From assembly GCA_902728285.1 (NCBI GenBank), contig CACVBU010000918.1:515086-579085 (forward strand): a DNA stretch of 64,000 nucleotides. Direction: 5' to 3'. A program made the position numbers and the translations under genes. This DNA comes from Clytia hemisphaerica (taxonomy: Eukaryota; Cnidaria; Hydrozoa; Leptothecata; Clytiidae). This document shows, piece after piece, positions 11,413 through 23,430 of the stretch (position 1 is the stretch's first letter; every line of letters begins with the position of its first letter). The notes under the pieces were generated by a model that made no database searches, was not told the origin of the DNA, and worked only from the letters and a program-made list of their open reading frames with translations.

Positions 11413-13300
11413 TGCAGTTTTGAAAACTGTCGTAAGATGGCAATTCACCATTCTGACCCTTCAAAATCTTTTTGATATTTTTGTATCCTCTTTGTGAAAG
11501 ATCTGATCTATTTAGTATTAATCCAGCAGCTACTTTTACACCAATTTTATTAGCAGGAGGAGATTTTAAAAGCTTTTTGCTCAGTGTTCGTTTAAGGTCA
11601 TCATTATCTTCAATGGATTCTTCAATAAGATCACGATGTTCTTCCATCAAGAATGAAACATAACCTAGTAAGTATGATAAAGATGGAGATAAAAGTTGTT
11701 TACAAAACAAAATACCACGAACATTAACGGGCCACTTACGTAATACCGTAAAAAGTTGCCTAACGTCGTCAACCCTAGTTTAATCCCGTCAGCCATTTTC
11801 ACAGATTGGAAAGATGCAAGGATCTTAAAACTGTCAATTTTTTCACCTGGTCGCTTCCTTTAAAAAACAAGTTTCAAACAACGATTATGCCATGACATTA
11901 ACTTTTTCTCTCTTTCCAATCCTTGAACATGGCTGACGGAATTGAACCAGGGTTGATGACATTAAACAACCTTACGGTAATACAGATATAATAAGTCGCA
12001 TAAACTCCTAGAATTTCCCTCAGCTTTTTTCTCCAAAAAACATGTAGTCTTTATTATTGTTTAAAATAATTCATTTCAGTTTTCATTGCGCTTAGTTCAC
12101 TTTAAAAATGTACTACTTCAAGATCTCAGAATGTATATTAGGATATATACGTAAAAAAGTTAACAATATTTGAAAAAAACTGACAGACAGAATTAAACGA
12201 CAGTATCTGGTATTACAGCAACTCATTATATGAAGTTTGATAGTTAGTTGGGCTCACTCACATAGCTCAATCAGGCTACGCGCTTAGTGTCACTCAATAT
12301 AAGAACAAAATTTAAACTCACTTTTGACATCACCAAAGCTAGCATATCTAACAACCTCATCAATTTTTTTACGACAAGTCACTGCTTTCTTGGTTAATTC
12401 TTCTATAGGCCCTGCGTTACGGTGTCTGATATTTGCTGTGTCTTTGAGCGGTTCGTCTGACTGTTTATTTTTCTCGATGATTTCTGGATTGCTCAAAGCG
12501 TTGAATATTTCATTCCGATAGAAACCAAAAAATCCTGACCAGACCAATTTTTTGTCCCAACAAAACCAACTTGCTCTAGAATCAATTTGACTGTTTTAGA
12601 AGTATTTTCTAAGCGATTTCCAGCCTGACAAATAATTAATGGTAGAGTTCCATTTGCTAATACTTTGCATGAAAACAAAACATGCTCGCCAGAAACTGTC
12701 TCTAAGCCACGATGAGAAACATAACCATCGCGTAATAAATACTTATCATTGTTTTTATGCTTGACATAAAATGAGGAAAACTCTCCTGTAACAACTTTAC
12801 CAAAACTCTGAACCCCAAGCCATGTACATTTTTCTGGTAGTTTGTAATCATTAACTGATGGTGGTGAAATTGAACTACTTTCCTTCTCCTCTTCACTTTG
12901 CTTTCGTTTATTTCTTTGTCTTTCTCCTTTGGTAGATTTGGATCTTAATATTTCAACTACGTCTTTTCGATCTAAGCCGAAAACTTTGTTCCTGACCATC
13001 GTTTACTGGTTTGCACCTTAAGGACTTTCAAAATTTCATTGGCAACTATTGCTGGCTTCAAAGAATATGTATTTGCTTCAGAAGACGAGGAAACAACTCC
13101 ATTACTATCATTTTTAAAGGCATATGCTCCCCATATGCTTTATAAAAAGGCTGTCCAAGAGTAGTTTTCTCGATAAACAAATCAATTTAAAAACACTTTC
13201 TTCTCCTCTCACTATTCTTGAGGCAGAGTATGCATTAAAAAATGGGAGACCATCTTTCATGCTCGACGATAAGGGTACTTGACCAAATTCATCTCCAACA
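11363..13300 (-). pseudogene. decayed multi-block protein gene of unknown family
   Basis: I do not recognise this protein. Minus-strand blocks in order are about 13300-13030 (GDEFGQVPLSSSMKDGLPFF), 12999-12493 (168-codon frame; Lys/Arg-rich KGERQRNKRKQSEEE region, then WLGVQSFGKVVTGEF), 12547-12290 (FYRNEIFNALSNPEIIEK; an overlapping frame, so one frameshift near 12530), and 11710-11363 (ILNRSDLSQRGYKNIKKIL...LPSYDSF). Stops and frame changes separate the blocks, and a MITE-like element (11744-11979) lies between the last two. The LSQRGY...LPSY block resembles a short motif repeated in many uncharacterised invertebrate transposon-type proteins. That is memory-based and weak. Confidence 0.45.
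11744..11979. repeat. MITE-like inverted-repeat element
   Basis: The ends are imperfect inverted repeats of about 75 bp. The outer TACCGTAA and the inner GTCAACCC...CCCGTCAGCCAT on the left match the reverse complement on the right (GGCTGACGGAATTGAACCAG). It interrupts the minus-strand pseudogene between its 12290 and 11710 blocks. No coding capacity. The target duplication was not resolved. Confidence 0.6.
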
Positions 13301-14441
13301 GGGACTCAGTTGTTGTCAATGCTAGCCAAGAAACTTTATTATTTCCTTTTTTTAAACTCATTTATGAAAGGAATAGTGTTCATTTCTATTTAATTCTAGA
13401 TGGAAAAGTTGAAAGAGGTTTAGGAAATGAAAAAGAAATACCTGAAATTTTAAGAGCAATGAAAACCCATCATACATCTTTCATTAACTAACCTGATAAC
13501 AGCTGTTCATAATTTTCTTACGTGCACGGTAAATCTTTGAAGGCACTTGAAAATTAACCATCTGAGGAAAATAGTCCTCCACGGAAAATTTTACAACCAG
13601 AAAGTCAAAAACTGATACGGCGCCCTATTCGTAAACACAATCACGCAAATTTGTTGTCATCCCCAGTCCTTTTAGACGAACGCGGTCCTTACGATTTTGA
13701 GATATTATTCAGATTGTATGTTTTCATCCATCCCTTTAGAGCTTCAGCGTGGTGGGCAGAAAACAACCACAATCTGATCTCAGGTTATCATTAACAAGCT
13801 CATATAAACCAGATAACATAAAAAGCGGCAAAAACGTTCGTCCACTTCAATACGCCATTTTGAAATCACACGGCACCGGATTTGACGTCACGGGATCCTG
13901 CTATCCCTCAAAATCCCATCTCAGATCCCTCTAAAAGACAATAGAAAAAATTAAGAACAAAAGCATAATTTATGCAAAAACATGTTTTAAACCAATCAAA
14001 GAAGATCTAGTATGTTTTGAAAGCATATATTATATCATTCCGGTTAGTAATGTTAGCGGAACAAAGGAAAATAATCAGTTACACGCCCTTGGCAAAGCCG
14101 TAACCTCGCCAGATCGCCGTGTTGCCCTTATCCAAAAGTAAATATAAGTAAGTATAACCCTTACCTTATTAATCAGTCAGTTAGAGTGGGGGAAGGGGGT
14201 GCGAATTTTTTTAACCTTTTTGAGGAGGGAGGGTTTGAAAAAATTTTCCAGGTTAGGGGTGGCAGTGCGATTTTTTTTTTGGATTTTTTTAAATATCCTC
14301 CGGTCCCCCCTAGTAGATACTTTCTCACCACTCCCTTACAAATCTCATGATTCTTCTCCTTTGACATTGTTCGTTTATACTGTATCAAATGTTTATGGAT
14401 CTATCTTTCTGTATTTTGTAAAAGGCGTTTAAGCTGCTAAT
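13301..14441. other. no gene supported
   Basis: Short open frames occur on both strands, but none has recognisable domains. A G- and T-run-rich stretch lies at 14180-14300. A piece near 13840-13930 has locally higher GC. This may be spacer of the unknown minus-strand gene. Confidence 0.35.
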
Positions 14442-14921
14442 TCATTGGAAATGATGGATACCCTTTAAAGGACAAAGTATCTTTTCCCATAAAGGTACCA
14501 TCAGAAATGATTTTTGCACAAGTTCTTTCTGTGCAAGTTCAACAATCACATATACAGTTTGAGGACAAACGTAACTTCTACAATTAAATCTCTCCAACAT
14601 TTCTTTAAATTCTTTGTTGGAGTAAACAATTTGGTCGATTGCTTTTAAAGTTATGTTCAATAATTCGCTTTCACATGTTGAAACAGAGTTGCCAAAAGAA
14701 CTAAGTAATGCTGAATTCTCAACACTTCCAAAAGTAAACTTAGTTAGAAACGATTTACACAGTCGCATTGAAAAATAACAACTGTCTTTGAAGCCCTTCA
14801 ATAAAATTTTTCTGATGGCACTCCATTCAGCTATAAAAAGATCATGTCTTACAAACGAAACTCTCTCTCGATCGCCTATAAAAGGCGAGTCAAAAACCTT
14901 AAAACAAAATGTTGAATACAC
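14442..14921 (-). pseudogene. unknown 159-codon coding block
   Basis: An open minus-strand frame with protein-like composition, no strong repeats and no identifiable domain (ERVSFVRHDLFIAEWSAIRK; SYVCPQTVYVIVELAQKELV). Its strand matches the unknown blocks at 11363-13300, so it could be an upstream exon or block of the same decayed gene. That link is inference. The Met at 14921 need not be a real start. Confidence 0.35.
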
Positions 14922-14989
14922 ATCTCTTGTGACACCAATTCCTCAACCTTTTTCTCTCCCTCTTTTTGGATTTAGGATGACAAAATCGA

Positions 14990-15250
14990 TTTACTTGAAA
15001 GCATGAATAAGCTGGCATTCGTTAACCGGCTTTCTGGTCAAATGATGGGAACCAGAAGTGACTTCGTAATTGTCGTTTTGACTTGGTAAGGTACCCTTTT
15101 TTGATGGCGTCTTTTAACTCTTGGAGGGACGGATCATTTTCGGTTGCTTTGATGATTGTCTCCATGGACATTGATTCCACTATGTCTTCCCGTGTGCAGC
15201 AGCTTGTGCAAAGTGATTTTATTATTGAATTTTGTTCCTTGAATGTAGAA
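14990..15250 (-). pseudogene. Ty3/gypsy-type pol scrap (RNase H to integrase linker)
   Basis: On minus, from about 15245 downward, the frame reads REDIVESMSMETIIKATEND then PSLQELKDAIKKG. This resembles the linker between RNase H and integrase in Ty3/gypsy elements. It is joined to KRQLRSHFWFPSFDQKA, which resembles the end of the integrase zinc-binding domain. The intervening part of that domain is missing, so this is an internally deleted fragment. No LTRs were seen nearby. Confidence 0.6.
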
Positions 15251-15518
15251 GATCAAAATTTGAGAGGTGGGGCCGGGTGTGACCACCCGTTGCCATGGAA
15301 ACTGACGTCATTGGTTACTATGGCAACCAAAAGTGAAAAGTTTTTGATCCATTCGAAAGAGCATGAAAAACTGATAAAGAAAAAGGTCACAACCTATATC
15401 TCAAAATGAATATATCAGGAGATATTAAGGAACACAACACAATGCCTGGCACATCACCCACACTCTTGTATCAGAGTAATAATACCCAATTCCCCTTACA
15501 TGGTATGGGTTGACCCGG

Positions 15519-15640
15519 GTGAAGGTGTGTTCATTTGCCAAGTGAACCATAGTACTACAGTGGGAATCGAACTCGGGTCTTCCAGACGGGAGTCAAGAGC
15601 GATGACCAACACACCACTACGCCACACTACGTAGTATGAG
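15519..15640 (-). repeat. tRNA-derived SINE-like fragment
   Basis: Read on minus, TGGCGTAGTGG (15614-15624) fits a pol III A box and GAGTTCGATTCC (15563-15574) fits a B box, about 40 bp apart as in tRNA. The part between them has an anticodon-arm-like CTCCC stretch, but the cloverleaf is not clean, so a functional tRNA is unlikely. The downstream body and tail were not delimited. Confidence 0.6.
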
Positions 15641-16039
15641 ATGTCTTGGTGGCGTAGTTTAATAGGGTACCCCTTAAAGACTTCATTTTCAAGAAAATGT
15701 TTGTTATATTGTTGTTGTTCGACAAACCTTTGGATTTTTTTTGTTTTGATTGACATTTGAAATATTATTTGAAAAATTCACTGTACTATTGTTATTTTGT
15801 TATTTTGTTTTGGAATTTGTTTTGTTTTGAAAAGAACTCGAATGTCATTTATGAATACGATCGTTAATTACATTTGAAAACATTTAAAAGAAAAACAAAG
15901 GGGTGGGCAATCCAAGGCAGAGATGAAAATCACTAAATGTAGTTGGCCCTAAATTTCAAAACAAAGGCTGAGCAAATTCAAAACCAGGCTATATCAATCA
16001 AAATAAACTTATCGAGAACAAAAACATTGCTTGCGAATA

Positions 16040-16310
16040 CGAAGGTGACACACAGACAGAAAATAGACATACAGACTGCGGCAATCAACAGTGGAAAAAC
16101 TTAAATCTCAGGTTGGCATTTTAAACAAAAAGGTCGATGATTTTGAAGAGCAAGTCAAAGAACTTTCTCCCTTGAAAGGTGAGGTTTAGAAACTTGCTGA
16201 TACAAACGCCGTGGCATCAGCTGTTTCAGAGATCCTTTCCAAGAAGCTTGAATGGCTTCAACAGTATAGTCGACGGAATTGCTTGGTGTTAGCATAGTTC
16301 GTCTAAAAAA
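16040..16310 (+). pseudogene. LINE ORF1 scrap
   Basis: The plus frame near 16090-16290 reads VEKLKSQVGILNKKVDDFEE, a stop, then SAVSEILSKKLEWLQQYSRR and NCLVL. This is a coiled coil followed by the QYSRRNCL start of the RRM-like domain seen in CR1-like ORF1 proteins (compare the intact one at 7834-8652). It is truncated on both sides and has an in-frame TAG. Confidence 0.6.
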
Positions 16311-16494
16311 CTCGGTCTGGAAGCCTTTTGATTTTTTCCATTGTTTCTTACTTGATGATCTTGCGTTGAGAAATTAGTTCGTTTTGCTCACTTTTTGATC
16401 ATGTGATTAAATCTTAAACCAACCCCAAGAGGAGTACTTGGTATCGTGATCTAAAACTGAGCAAATCGATTTTCATCTTTTGATGATAACAGTT

Positions 16495-17240
16495 TTTTTA
16501 TAAAGACTATGGTGTTAGAGAACATACCACTGACGGAAAAGAAACTCTGCAAGACCTGGAAAGAAAAGTTGAATCTGCCATCACCTTAGAAAGTTCATCA
16601 GCAGATGATGGGTCAAATCATGATTTCTCAAGCGACTTGGAAAGTGATAGTGAACTTGATGAGGTAGTTTTTTAACCATAGATTTTTGCAAAACATTCTA
16701 ATGTTGCAGGTTTTCTCAGGATATATTTTCAGTAAAATGTCTTCTGTCCAAATAACAAGTCTTGACAGGCCAAGTCAGGAATTTAATGACTACCTTTGTG
16801 ATTTCTCTTTGATCTACCACAAGGATAGAATGGGACAGCTTTAATCTCAGAGTTTGTATTTAATTTGTTATTTCAGCTTGACAAGCCAACTGAAAGTGAG
16901 ACCGAGGATAGCTCGACACATTTGACACAAACAATTTCTACTCGTTCAAAATGCTTTACCATAATTCTTTGTGCAATATTTATTTTTCAAATTCATGCTT
17001 TCATTTCCAACTCATCAGTTGTACTGCTTCTTGGAATGATCAAGACCGTTACAACTTTAACTTCAACCAGGATTGATGCACTTTGCACCTTTTCCAATGA
17101 ATTTCCACTGGCATTGTGTTCAGCCTACAAAAAGGCAGGGATTAGTGTAGATGAATACGAGACATGGGTTGTTTGTCCTCAGTGCGAGACTCTCTACAAG
17201 TTTGAAAATTGTTTTAAAGGCCCTCTTACACGGAGCATTA
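16495..17240 (+). pseudogene. Tnp2-like transposase scrap, N-terminal part
   Basis: Two exon-like blocks. The first (about 16505-16662) is acidic, with DDGSNHDFSSDLESDSELDE, and ends at a GT donor. The second starts after TTTATTTCAG at 16876 and runs to about 17225 with FTIILCAIFIFQIHAF, FPLALCSAYKKAGISVDEY and the CPQCETLY zinc-ribbon motif. This order matches large Tnp2/CACTA-like proteins of invertebrates as I remember them. The matching middle part (DPMHNLLLG) is found separately at 25790-26063. It is disrupted, without a start or stop. Confidence 0.5.
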
Positions 17241-17377
17241 ATGAATTAAAAAAAGATAAGAATTTATCATTTTTCATTTTCATACACATAAAGATAACAA
17301 TAATCAATATCTTTCTGTATTATATTCTCTAAATGTTTTTGATTTGATACACAGAGCAATAATCCTCCATTACAATA

Positions 17378-18713
17378 ATGGATGAGCAGGAGAAGGTTTG
17401 TGCTGCTGCTTGTGCAGCTCTTGTGATCGTTTATAGTGCTGAAATTTTGAAAAGAAAAGTGAAAAAAAGAGAAAAAGATGGCTGTCAAGGGCGTATTAGT
17501 GACGGGGGCTTTTATCGAAATTGTTCCTTCTACAAGGCATTAGAAAGCGGTAATCTAGTTATTCCCAAGCCAAGATTACTGCCAAGTTTTAACGATCCCA
17601 ATTACATCAATCATGAATCAGTCCCTGTTCCCTCAGCCTGGATATCCAGCCCGTAAACTTTTTTTTGATTTTGATATTTCTTATGTTTACGGTCTGGTTT
17701 ACCTAGATTGTCTGCATTCTCATCTGAGGATGATTATGCGGATATTCTGATTGGTTGGTCCAAGCGAATCAGAGATCTGAATGGTGGCGCGCGTATAAGA
17801 AATTATGCGAGTACGCCTAAATATTTAGGTGGACCGCGCGGGCGATCAGCAAGGACGCTGCTTTGCAAATCTCCCTGACTTTTCTTCTTCAAAGCAAATA
17901 ACAATAGAATATCTAATTATCTCCCTTGGGTGTTTGACCACGCATCCAAATAAAAATAACAATAATGGTAGGGAAGAAGTGGGAAGATCAAAAATGGGAA
18001 TTTTTAGATGTCCTGGTTGTTTTCTTTTCAATTACTTGCTTAGATATTCTTGTTTTAATCTTCTTAATGACTTGGTTGCCTTTGTAAAGAACCAAAGGTA
18101 TATCTTTATTTTGCTTCGATTCTTCTTTTTTGTTTGGCAATTTTGTATTGCTGTTTTGGGTTGGATTTTGAAAAAAAAATTCTCCAAAATTCACTTTGCA
18201 CTTTTTGTCTAAACAGACTTTCCACCACACTGTCTATATTTTATGGTCAAGGCTGCCATTCTAAATTGATTTATCACTGCTGGGGTACCATCTTGAAATT
18301 ATGCATGTCATTATGTGCATATATTTATTTGCAGCCATGGGATTCATGCAGGAAAATCTGTCCACAGGGGTTCACCTGATTTCTAGGTGAACCAAGCTCT
18401 ATAATTTTAGAACTTTGTCTGGCTGAGGTAAAACTTATTTGTTCTAAAATTTTGAGCTTGGATATCCAGGCTACTGTTCCCTATGTATTTGTTAGAGATG
18501 AAGCTTTTCCTCTGGGTATTCACTGTCTCAAACCTTACAGGGCTTACAGTCAACAAGGCCTTACACTTAGAAGTCGTGTGTTCAACTATCGTTTACCTCG
18601 TTTCCGGAGAGTTATTGAAAATGCATTTGGCTTTTTGGCAAGTTATTACCAAAATCCCACCTGATCCTGACAAGGCTGTAACGATCACACTAGCTTCAGA
18701 TAAAAAAAGATAA
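17378..18713 (+). pseudogene. PIF/Harbinger transposase, deleted and interrupted
   Basis: This begins MDEQEKVCAAACAALVIVYS, a typical Harbinger N terminus, and runs into a basic stretch. At about residue 38 it jumps to SDGGFYRNCSFYKALESGN, so the middle of the DDE nuclease domain is deleted. After VPVP (17633) an 840-bp element intervenes. The frame then resumes with PYVFVRDEAFPLG (third-acidic-residue region), VFNYRLPRFRRVIENAFGFL and PDKAVTITLAS (about 18483-18700). With the insertion disregarded, the order is that of a HARBI1-like DDE_Tnp_4 protein. The adjacent DNA-binding Myb partner was not seen. Confidence 0.8.
17634..18473. mobile_element. Mutator-like non-autonomous element, copy 1 (840 bp)
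   Basis: Inserted in the Harbinger pseudogene. A perfect 9-bp direct repeat CTGTTCCCT flanks it (17625-17633 and 18474-18482). The termini are inverted (AGCCTGGATATCCA at left; its complement at right). The right 80 bp (AAGCTCTATAATTTTAGAAC...) is shared with the copies at 36176 and 43500. The 9-bp target duplication suggests Mutator-like mobilisation. No transposase is encoded. Confidence 0.85.
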
Positions 18714-18920
18714 AAGATAAAAAAAATTCACTCCATTAAGAATTAATGAATAAGGTGGTCTTGTATGCCCCTGCGGGCACGGTCACCATTGTTCTTTAGA
18801 TACAAAAAGTGAACAAACAACTATTAAAAACAAACAAAAATGTGATGTGATGAATTATTGTCTCTGGGTGAGGAATTGACCAAACACATCCTTATATACC
18901 CTGGTCGAACATTCTAATCG

Positions 18921-20907
18921 ATGCAAAACACCTATCAATGGAAACTTGGAACCATCAACGTACGTACAGGACGAGAAGACCAAAAGCTTGAACGAATTAT
19001 TTGCGAAATCGATATAGCAGATATCAGCATCTGTGCCCTACAGGAAGTCAGAGGATCAGCTTCTATCCCTATCAAAACAAATGACTTTACAAATAAATAT
19101 GAAGTATACTGGAGTGGATACACTCAAAAACAAATCCATGGTGTTGGAATAGTCGTGAAAGTCAACCCAAACATTGAAGTAAGCGATATTATTTATGTTA
19201 ACTCAAGGATTATTGTTGCAGAAATCACCCTCTACGGATGTCATTTGAAAATTATTTGTTGTTACGCTCCAACAGAGGAAGACTCGAAATCCTCAAAAGA
19301 TAAATTCTACAGCAAAATAAGAACTCTTGTCACTAATACCGAAACTAATCGTAAAGTTATATGTCTCGGGGACTTCAATGCAACAACATCGGCCAGTTGG
19401 TCAAACACATCACTACGTGAAAACTCAATAGTAGAAAACCTTGAATTCAATGACAATGGGGAGCGCTTCCAAAGCTTCTTCGACAATTGTCGTCTACCCG
19501 TCCTAAACACATGGTTTACTCACAAAATGTGCCGCAGAGTTACCTGGTATTCCTCCGATGGGAAAACACAAAAGGTATATGACTTTATTCTCACTTGCAG
19601 CTGGATTCGACAATACGTTAGTAACTGCAGAGTGCACCGAAGCTATGATTTCGACAGTGATCACCGTTTAGTTATCGCGACCTTGAATACGCCATGCACC
19701 AAAGCTGCACGCTACAGAAAAAGGAACAAAAATAGTCGCGCGGCTGAGGTCGAAAAAAGTGGCTAGAAAATGATTTTCGTGATACACCTCTTAGATTCCA
19801 CTTTTTTCGATGGAAACTCTCGAATTAGTATATGTAGATTCCAAAATCAAAAAGTTTCCACGATATTATCGTGCAAGTAACGAGTAAATGGCGATTTTTT
19901 GCGTTTCCAGGCAAAATTGCAAGGCCTGGAAATTCATGATTTTTGGGGGGTCTTCAAATTAAAAAAAAACCTATATCACATGATAGAGCTCTTCAAACTG
20001 AGCAAAAAAGTGTATTACACCAAAGTCCCAACTTCTCTAGATCAAAATTTATTGGCCTATTTGTGGTAAAAAACTGATGGAAAACAGGGAATTTCCCCAC
20101 AATCTGCATTAATTTATGCAAAATTAAACACCTTTTTGACCACAAATAGGCCCATAACTTTTGATCTAGAGAAGTTGGGACTTTGGTGTAATACACTTTT
20201 TTGCTCAGTTTGAAGAGCTCTATCATGTGATATAGGTCTTTTTTTAATTTGAAGACCCCCCAAAAATCATGAATTTCCAGGCCTTGCAATTTTGCCTGGA
20301 AACGCAAAAAATCGCCAATTACTCGTTACTTGCACGATAATATCGTGGAAACTTTTTGATTTTGTAATCTACACATACTAATTCGCGAGTTTCCGTTGTT
20401 TTTTTTTGAATCTAAAAGATGTATCACGAAATGAAACGTTTTTCGACCTCAGCCGCGCGACTAAAAGAGAAAAAACGAAAAACTCGAAAATGTTAGATAA
20501 CGAAAACATCAGAAATCAGTTTATACAAACTGCAATCGACAACATTAACACTAGAAATCTTGAGAATGAAAATAATGACACTATAAATCGACATATTATC
20601 CACTCAATAAATTCTGCTGCTGAAACAAATATTCCGAAACTGACCAAAAACCGTATAATTCACCCATGGCACAACGATGAAAAATTAGATAATCTATACC
20701 AACAAAAAGACAAATTGATGACAAAAAACATTGACTCCGCAGATATTCAAAATCTTCGTAAAAAGATCAGATTACGAGCACGTTTTCTTAAGAATGAGTA
20801 TCTGAAAACAGAAGCTGAAAAATTGAACCAGCTAGCAATTAATCGCAACCTACAAAAACTTTTCAAACGGGCAAAAGAGCAAAGTAGCACTCTTTCAAAT
20901 ATTTAAG
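18921..20907 (+). pseudogene. RTE-like LINE endonuclease and linker, split by insertion
   Basis: The start codon at 18921 begins MQNTYQWKLGTINVRTGRED. Endonuclease motifs follow in order: ALQEVRG, GVGIVV, CCYAPTEED, VICLGDFNATT, FTHKMCRRVTW and SDHRLVIATL. The frame enters the foldback element at 19735. It resumes at 20462 with KREKTKNSKMLDNENIRNQF and continues through a basic linker to 20904. The 727-bp element plus one TA equals 729 bp, a multiple of three, so the interrupted frame was open before the insertion. After 20907 a frame change precedes the RT. Confidence 0.8.
19735..20461. mobile_element. foldback MITE with about 330-bp arms
   Basis: The two halves are inverted copies (arms roughly 19735-20069 and 20139-20461) around a short centre. 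The ends are GTCGCGCGGCTGAGGTCG and its complement, each flanked by TA (19733-19734 and 20462-20463). This fits TA-target (mariner-type) insertion. It has no coding capacity and sits inside the LINE reading frame. Confidence 0.9.
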
Positions 20908-20929
20908 CTTCTTGTCCAACCCAAAGTCT

Positions 20930-22764
20930 TCTCAATCACTTCAAATCTCACTTCAACCCTACCAAACGGCAAAACAGGCAAATCGAACTATCGAATGATG
21001 ATCTTCCCCACTATGTTACACAACTTCGACAAATTTCAGCTACAACAAACGTCAAAAGTGAACCCCCTGATACTGACGAGATAAGTCAACAAATTACGAA
21101 ACTTAAAGTCAATAGAGCTTTTAACGATATTGACCCTACTCTAATCAAACGGCTCGATCATCCAGTTATGCTTGTGATACACAGAATGTCTTCAAATCTC
21201 TGGGAAAATTTTGACGTCCCGACTGCATGGGGGAATTCCCGTCTGCAAGCCATATGGAAAAAGAAAGGATCCAAAAAGACCCCAAAAAGTATCGTGGGAT
21301 AAGTATTGGCTCAACCGTTTGTAAACTCTTGATCAATTTAATTCTCGATCGACTTCGTCCTTGGTACGAGCTACAACTAAGTGACGAACAGAATGGTTTT
21401 CGGAAAGATAGGGGAACAACTGAAGGAATATACACAATTAAACGGATCCAACAGATTACTGATCGAAAAAGACAGCCCCTTTTTCTCCTTTTCGCCGACC
21501 TGATGGCAGCATTCGACCACATCCCTCGAGACTGGCTTTTCGAATCGATTCGTTTGCGATTCGATAACCGTCAATCAACCCCACTATTCGACATTCTTGA
21601 AAAATTTTATCTAAATACAAGTCTAACTTACGAAGATGCAAATAAAACGTTTCAAACCTCATCTGGTGTTCGACAAGGAGGACCAGAAAGTCCCTTCTTG
21701 TTCAATCTCTATATTGACTTTGTCATGAGACTCTTCAAAGAAAAATCAAATGATATAAACTTTTTCAAGCACAAATATCGCATCAACTTGAAAAGTCTCA
21801 CCCGAACACAGCGGTACCAAATACGAAATAAAAACATCCAAACGTCTGGACAAGCGGAACTCCCATGGATTGGGTATGCGGATGATTTAGTACTTTTCTT
21901 TACTGACAAAGAAAGTCTTTTATCTGGTTCTGAACTTCTAAACCATGTTTTCGAAAGTTTTGGGCTATTAGTTAACAAACTCAAAACAGAAACTATGGTT
22001 CTGAATCACCAAATTCTTGAACAACACAATCATTTCATTCGACGAGACACCAATCAAAAACGTCACCAACTTCACATACCTTGGATCGATAATTAGCCAT
22101 GACGAGCCCAATACCGGAAATGCAGAAGTCAATAATCGCATTCAAATGGCATCTGCTAAATTCAACGAAATGTCTAATCTCCTTCAAAATCAACGAATCA
22201 ACCTTCGCACCCGAATCAACTTCCTCAATAGTTTTGTGAGAAGTCGGCTTACGTACGCGTGTCAAAACTGGAATCTAACAAAAATCAATTCATGAAAGAA
22301 ATCATATAATTTTCCTCAAATCCGTAGAAGTAAACGTCGTAAGTTTGTACACCTGAAGTGTTTGAGTGTATCTCTAAAGAGGCTCGGTCTTCCTGAACCT
22401 GAGCAGTTGTTGAGGTTTCGCGGGGTTTACATTTACGAATTGATTATCAATCTATTTTAACTTGCAATTTCTAGTGTGTGACCCTATAAATATTTTGCTT
22501 GCAACTTGCGAATCGAGTGACTTGCCTGGATCGCTTCGCAATTCTTATACATATACACTAGTTTATAAGAGATCAACAAAAGAACTATATGTCACATGTT
22601 ATTCGAATGAACGCGGAACGTTCAATCAAGCAGCTGGCTTTTAACGATGATAAATATACAAAGAGAGGAAAGTCTGTGAGAACTCTACTCGACCAGGTCT
22701 TAGATAACTTAGATATTTCTATTGATAAATTTTGCACTCTTGCCCTTAAGGGCAAGAATTAGAA
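20930..22764 (+). pseudogene. RTE-like LINE reverse transcriptase
   Basis: RT coding runs from about 20930 (FKSHFNPTKRQNRQIE) in one frame to about 21265, then in a second frame to about 22010. Motifs are DPKKYRGISIGSTVCKLL, QNGFRKDRGTTEG, LLFADLMAAFDHIPRD, SGVRQGGPESPFLFNLYID and the catalytic YADDLVLFF. A further shift near 22020 leads to FDETPIKNVTNFTYLGSIIS and RSRLTYACQNW. The C-terminal piece TKRGKSVRTLLDQVL-like lies at 22655-22764. Two or three frameshifts make it inactive. Active-site residues look intact. Confidence 0.8.
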
Positions 22765-22870
22765 TTTGATGGAGAGATGTGTGACTGAGAAAACAGGGAC
22801 TTATCCCAGGTTTCCTCTATCCTTGTACATCTCTCCATCTCTGTTTAACCTAGGAATAGGGATACAGTAA

Positions 22871-23430
22871 ATTTTATATATATATATAGTGAAGATATGT
22901 AATATCTGTCATTTTAGAAAAAGAAAAGTATTGATATATAAATAACTCAAACTGATAAAAACGAAAAAAGTTAAGAATATTTTTGTTATATATATTCGGC
23001 CACTCTTTGTTGTTTGTAGGTCTGACAGGAGAAAACATTTATATTTTCATATTATATATATATCACTTGTTATTCATATTATGCTTAGGGAACTCTCAAC
23101 CGACTCTTATACACCATAGGGCTTTATCGACGAAGTCAACAAAGAAACCGGTTAAATAACTGAAGGAGCATGGCGTGAGCAAAATTTAGCTGACTTGGCT
23201 TTCCTCGAATTGTAGCGAAATAGAGGAAACAACGTGTATAACCGTAGCTAGCCAAGTTCGAGAAATGAAATTGTGTCTTCTATCACTTTTTAATAATTTC
23301 ACAAAAAAATACAACACAAAACACACTAGCTGAATGATCAAATGAATGGAATATTTTTATTTACATAGCCAAATCAACCAATAGATTTTTCTTCCTTTCT
23401 TTTGTTTTGAATATCGTAAGCTCGTGGATT
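22871..23430. other. AT-rich spacer with (TA)n runs, no gene seen
   Basis: It contains short TATATA microsatellites (22878-22890 and 23058-23070). No protein-like frame was recognised. Confidence 0.45.

Larger units (their letters stand above)
18765..22870 (+). mobile_element. RTE-like LINE interrupted by a foldback element
   Basis: A single-ORF non-LTR element with endonuclease then RT on plus. The endonuclease style (WKLGTINVRTGRED) resembles the RTE/BovB group, and the RT is of the GVRQGG type. The 5' edge is placed loosely near the change at 18765. The C terminus reads to a stop at about 22760 (TLLDQVLDNLDISIDKFCTL), followed by a GC-richer 3' UTR and a TA-rich tail. A 727-bp foldback element (19735-20461) splits the region between endonuclease and RT. 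Confidence 0.75.

Noticed and set aside
15519..15640. Functional tRNA gene
   Set aside because: A and B boxes are present, but the arms do not pair into a clean cloverleaf. A SINE-derived piece is more likely.
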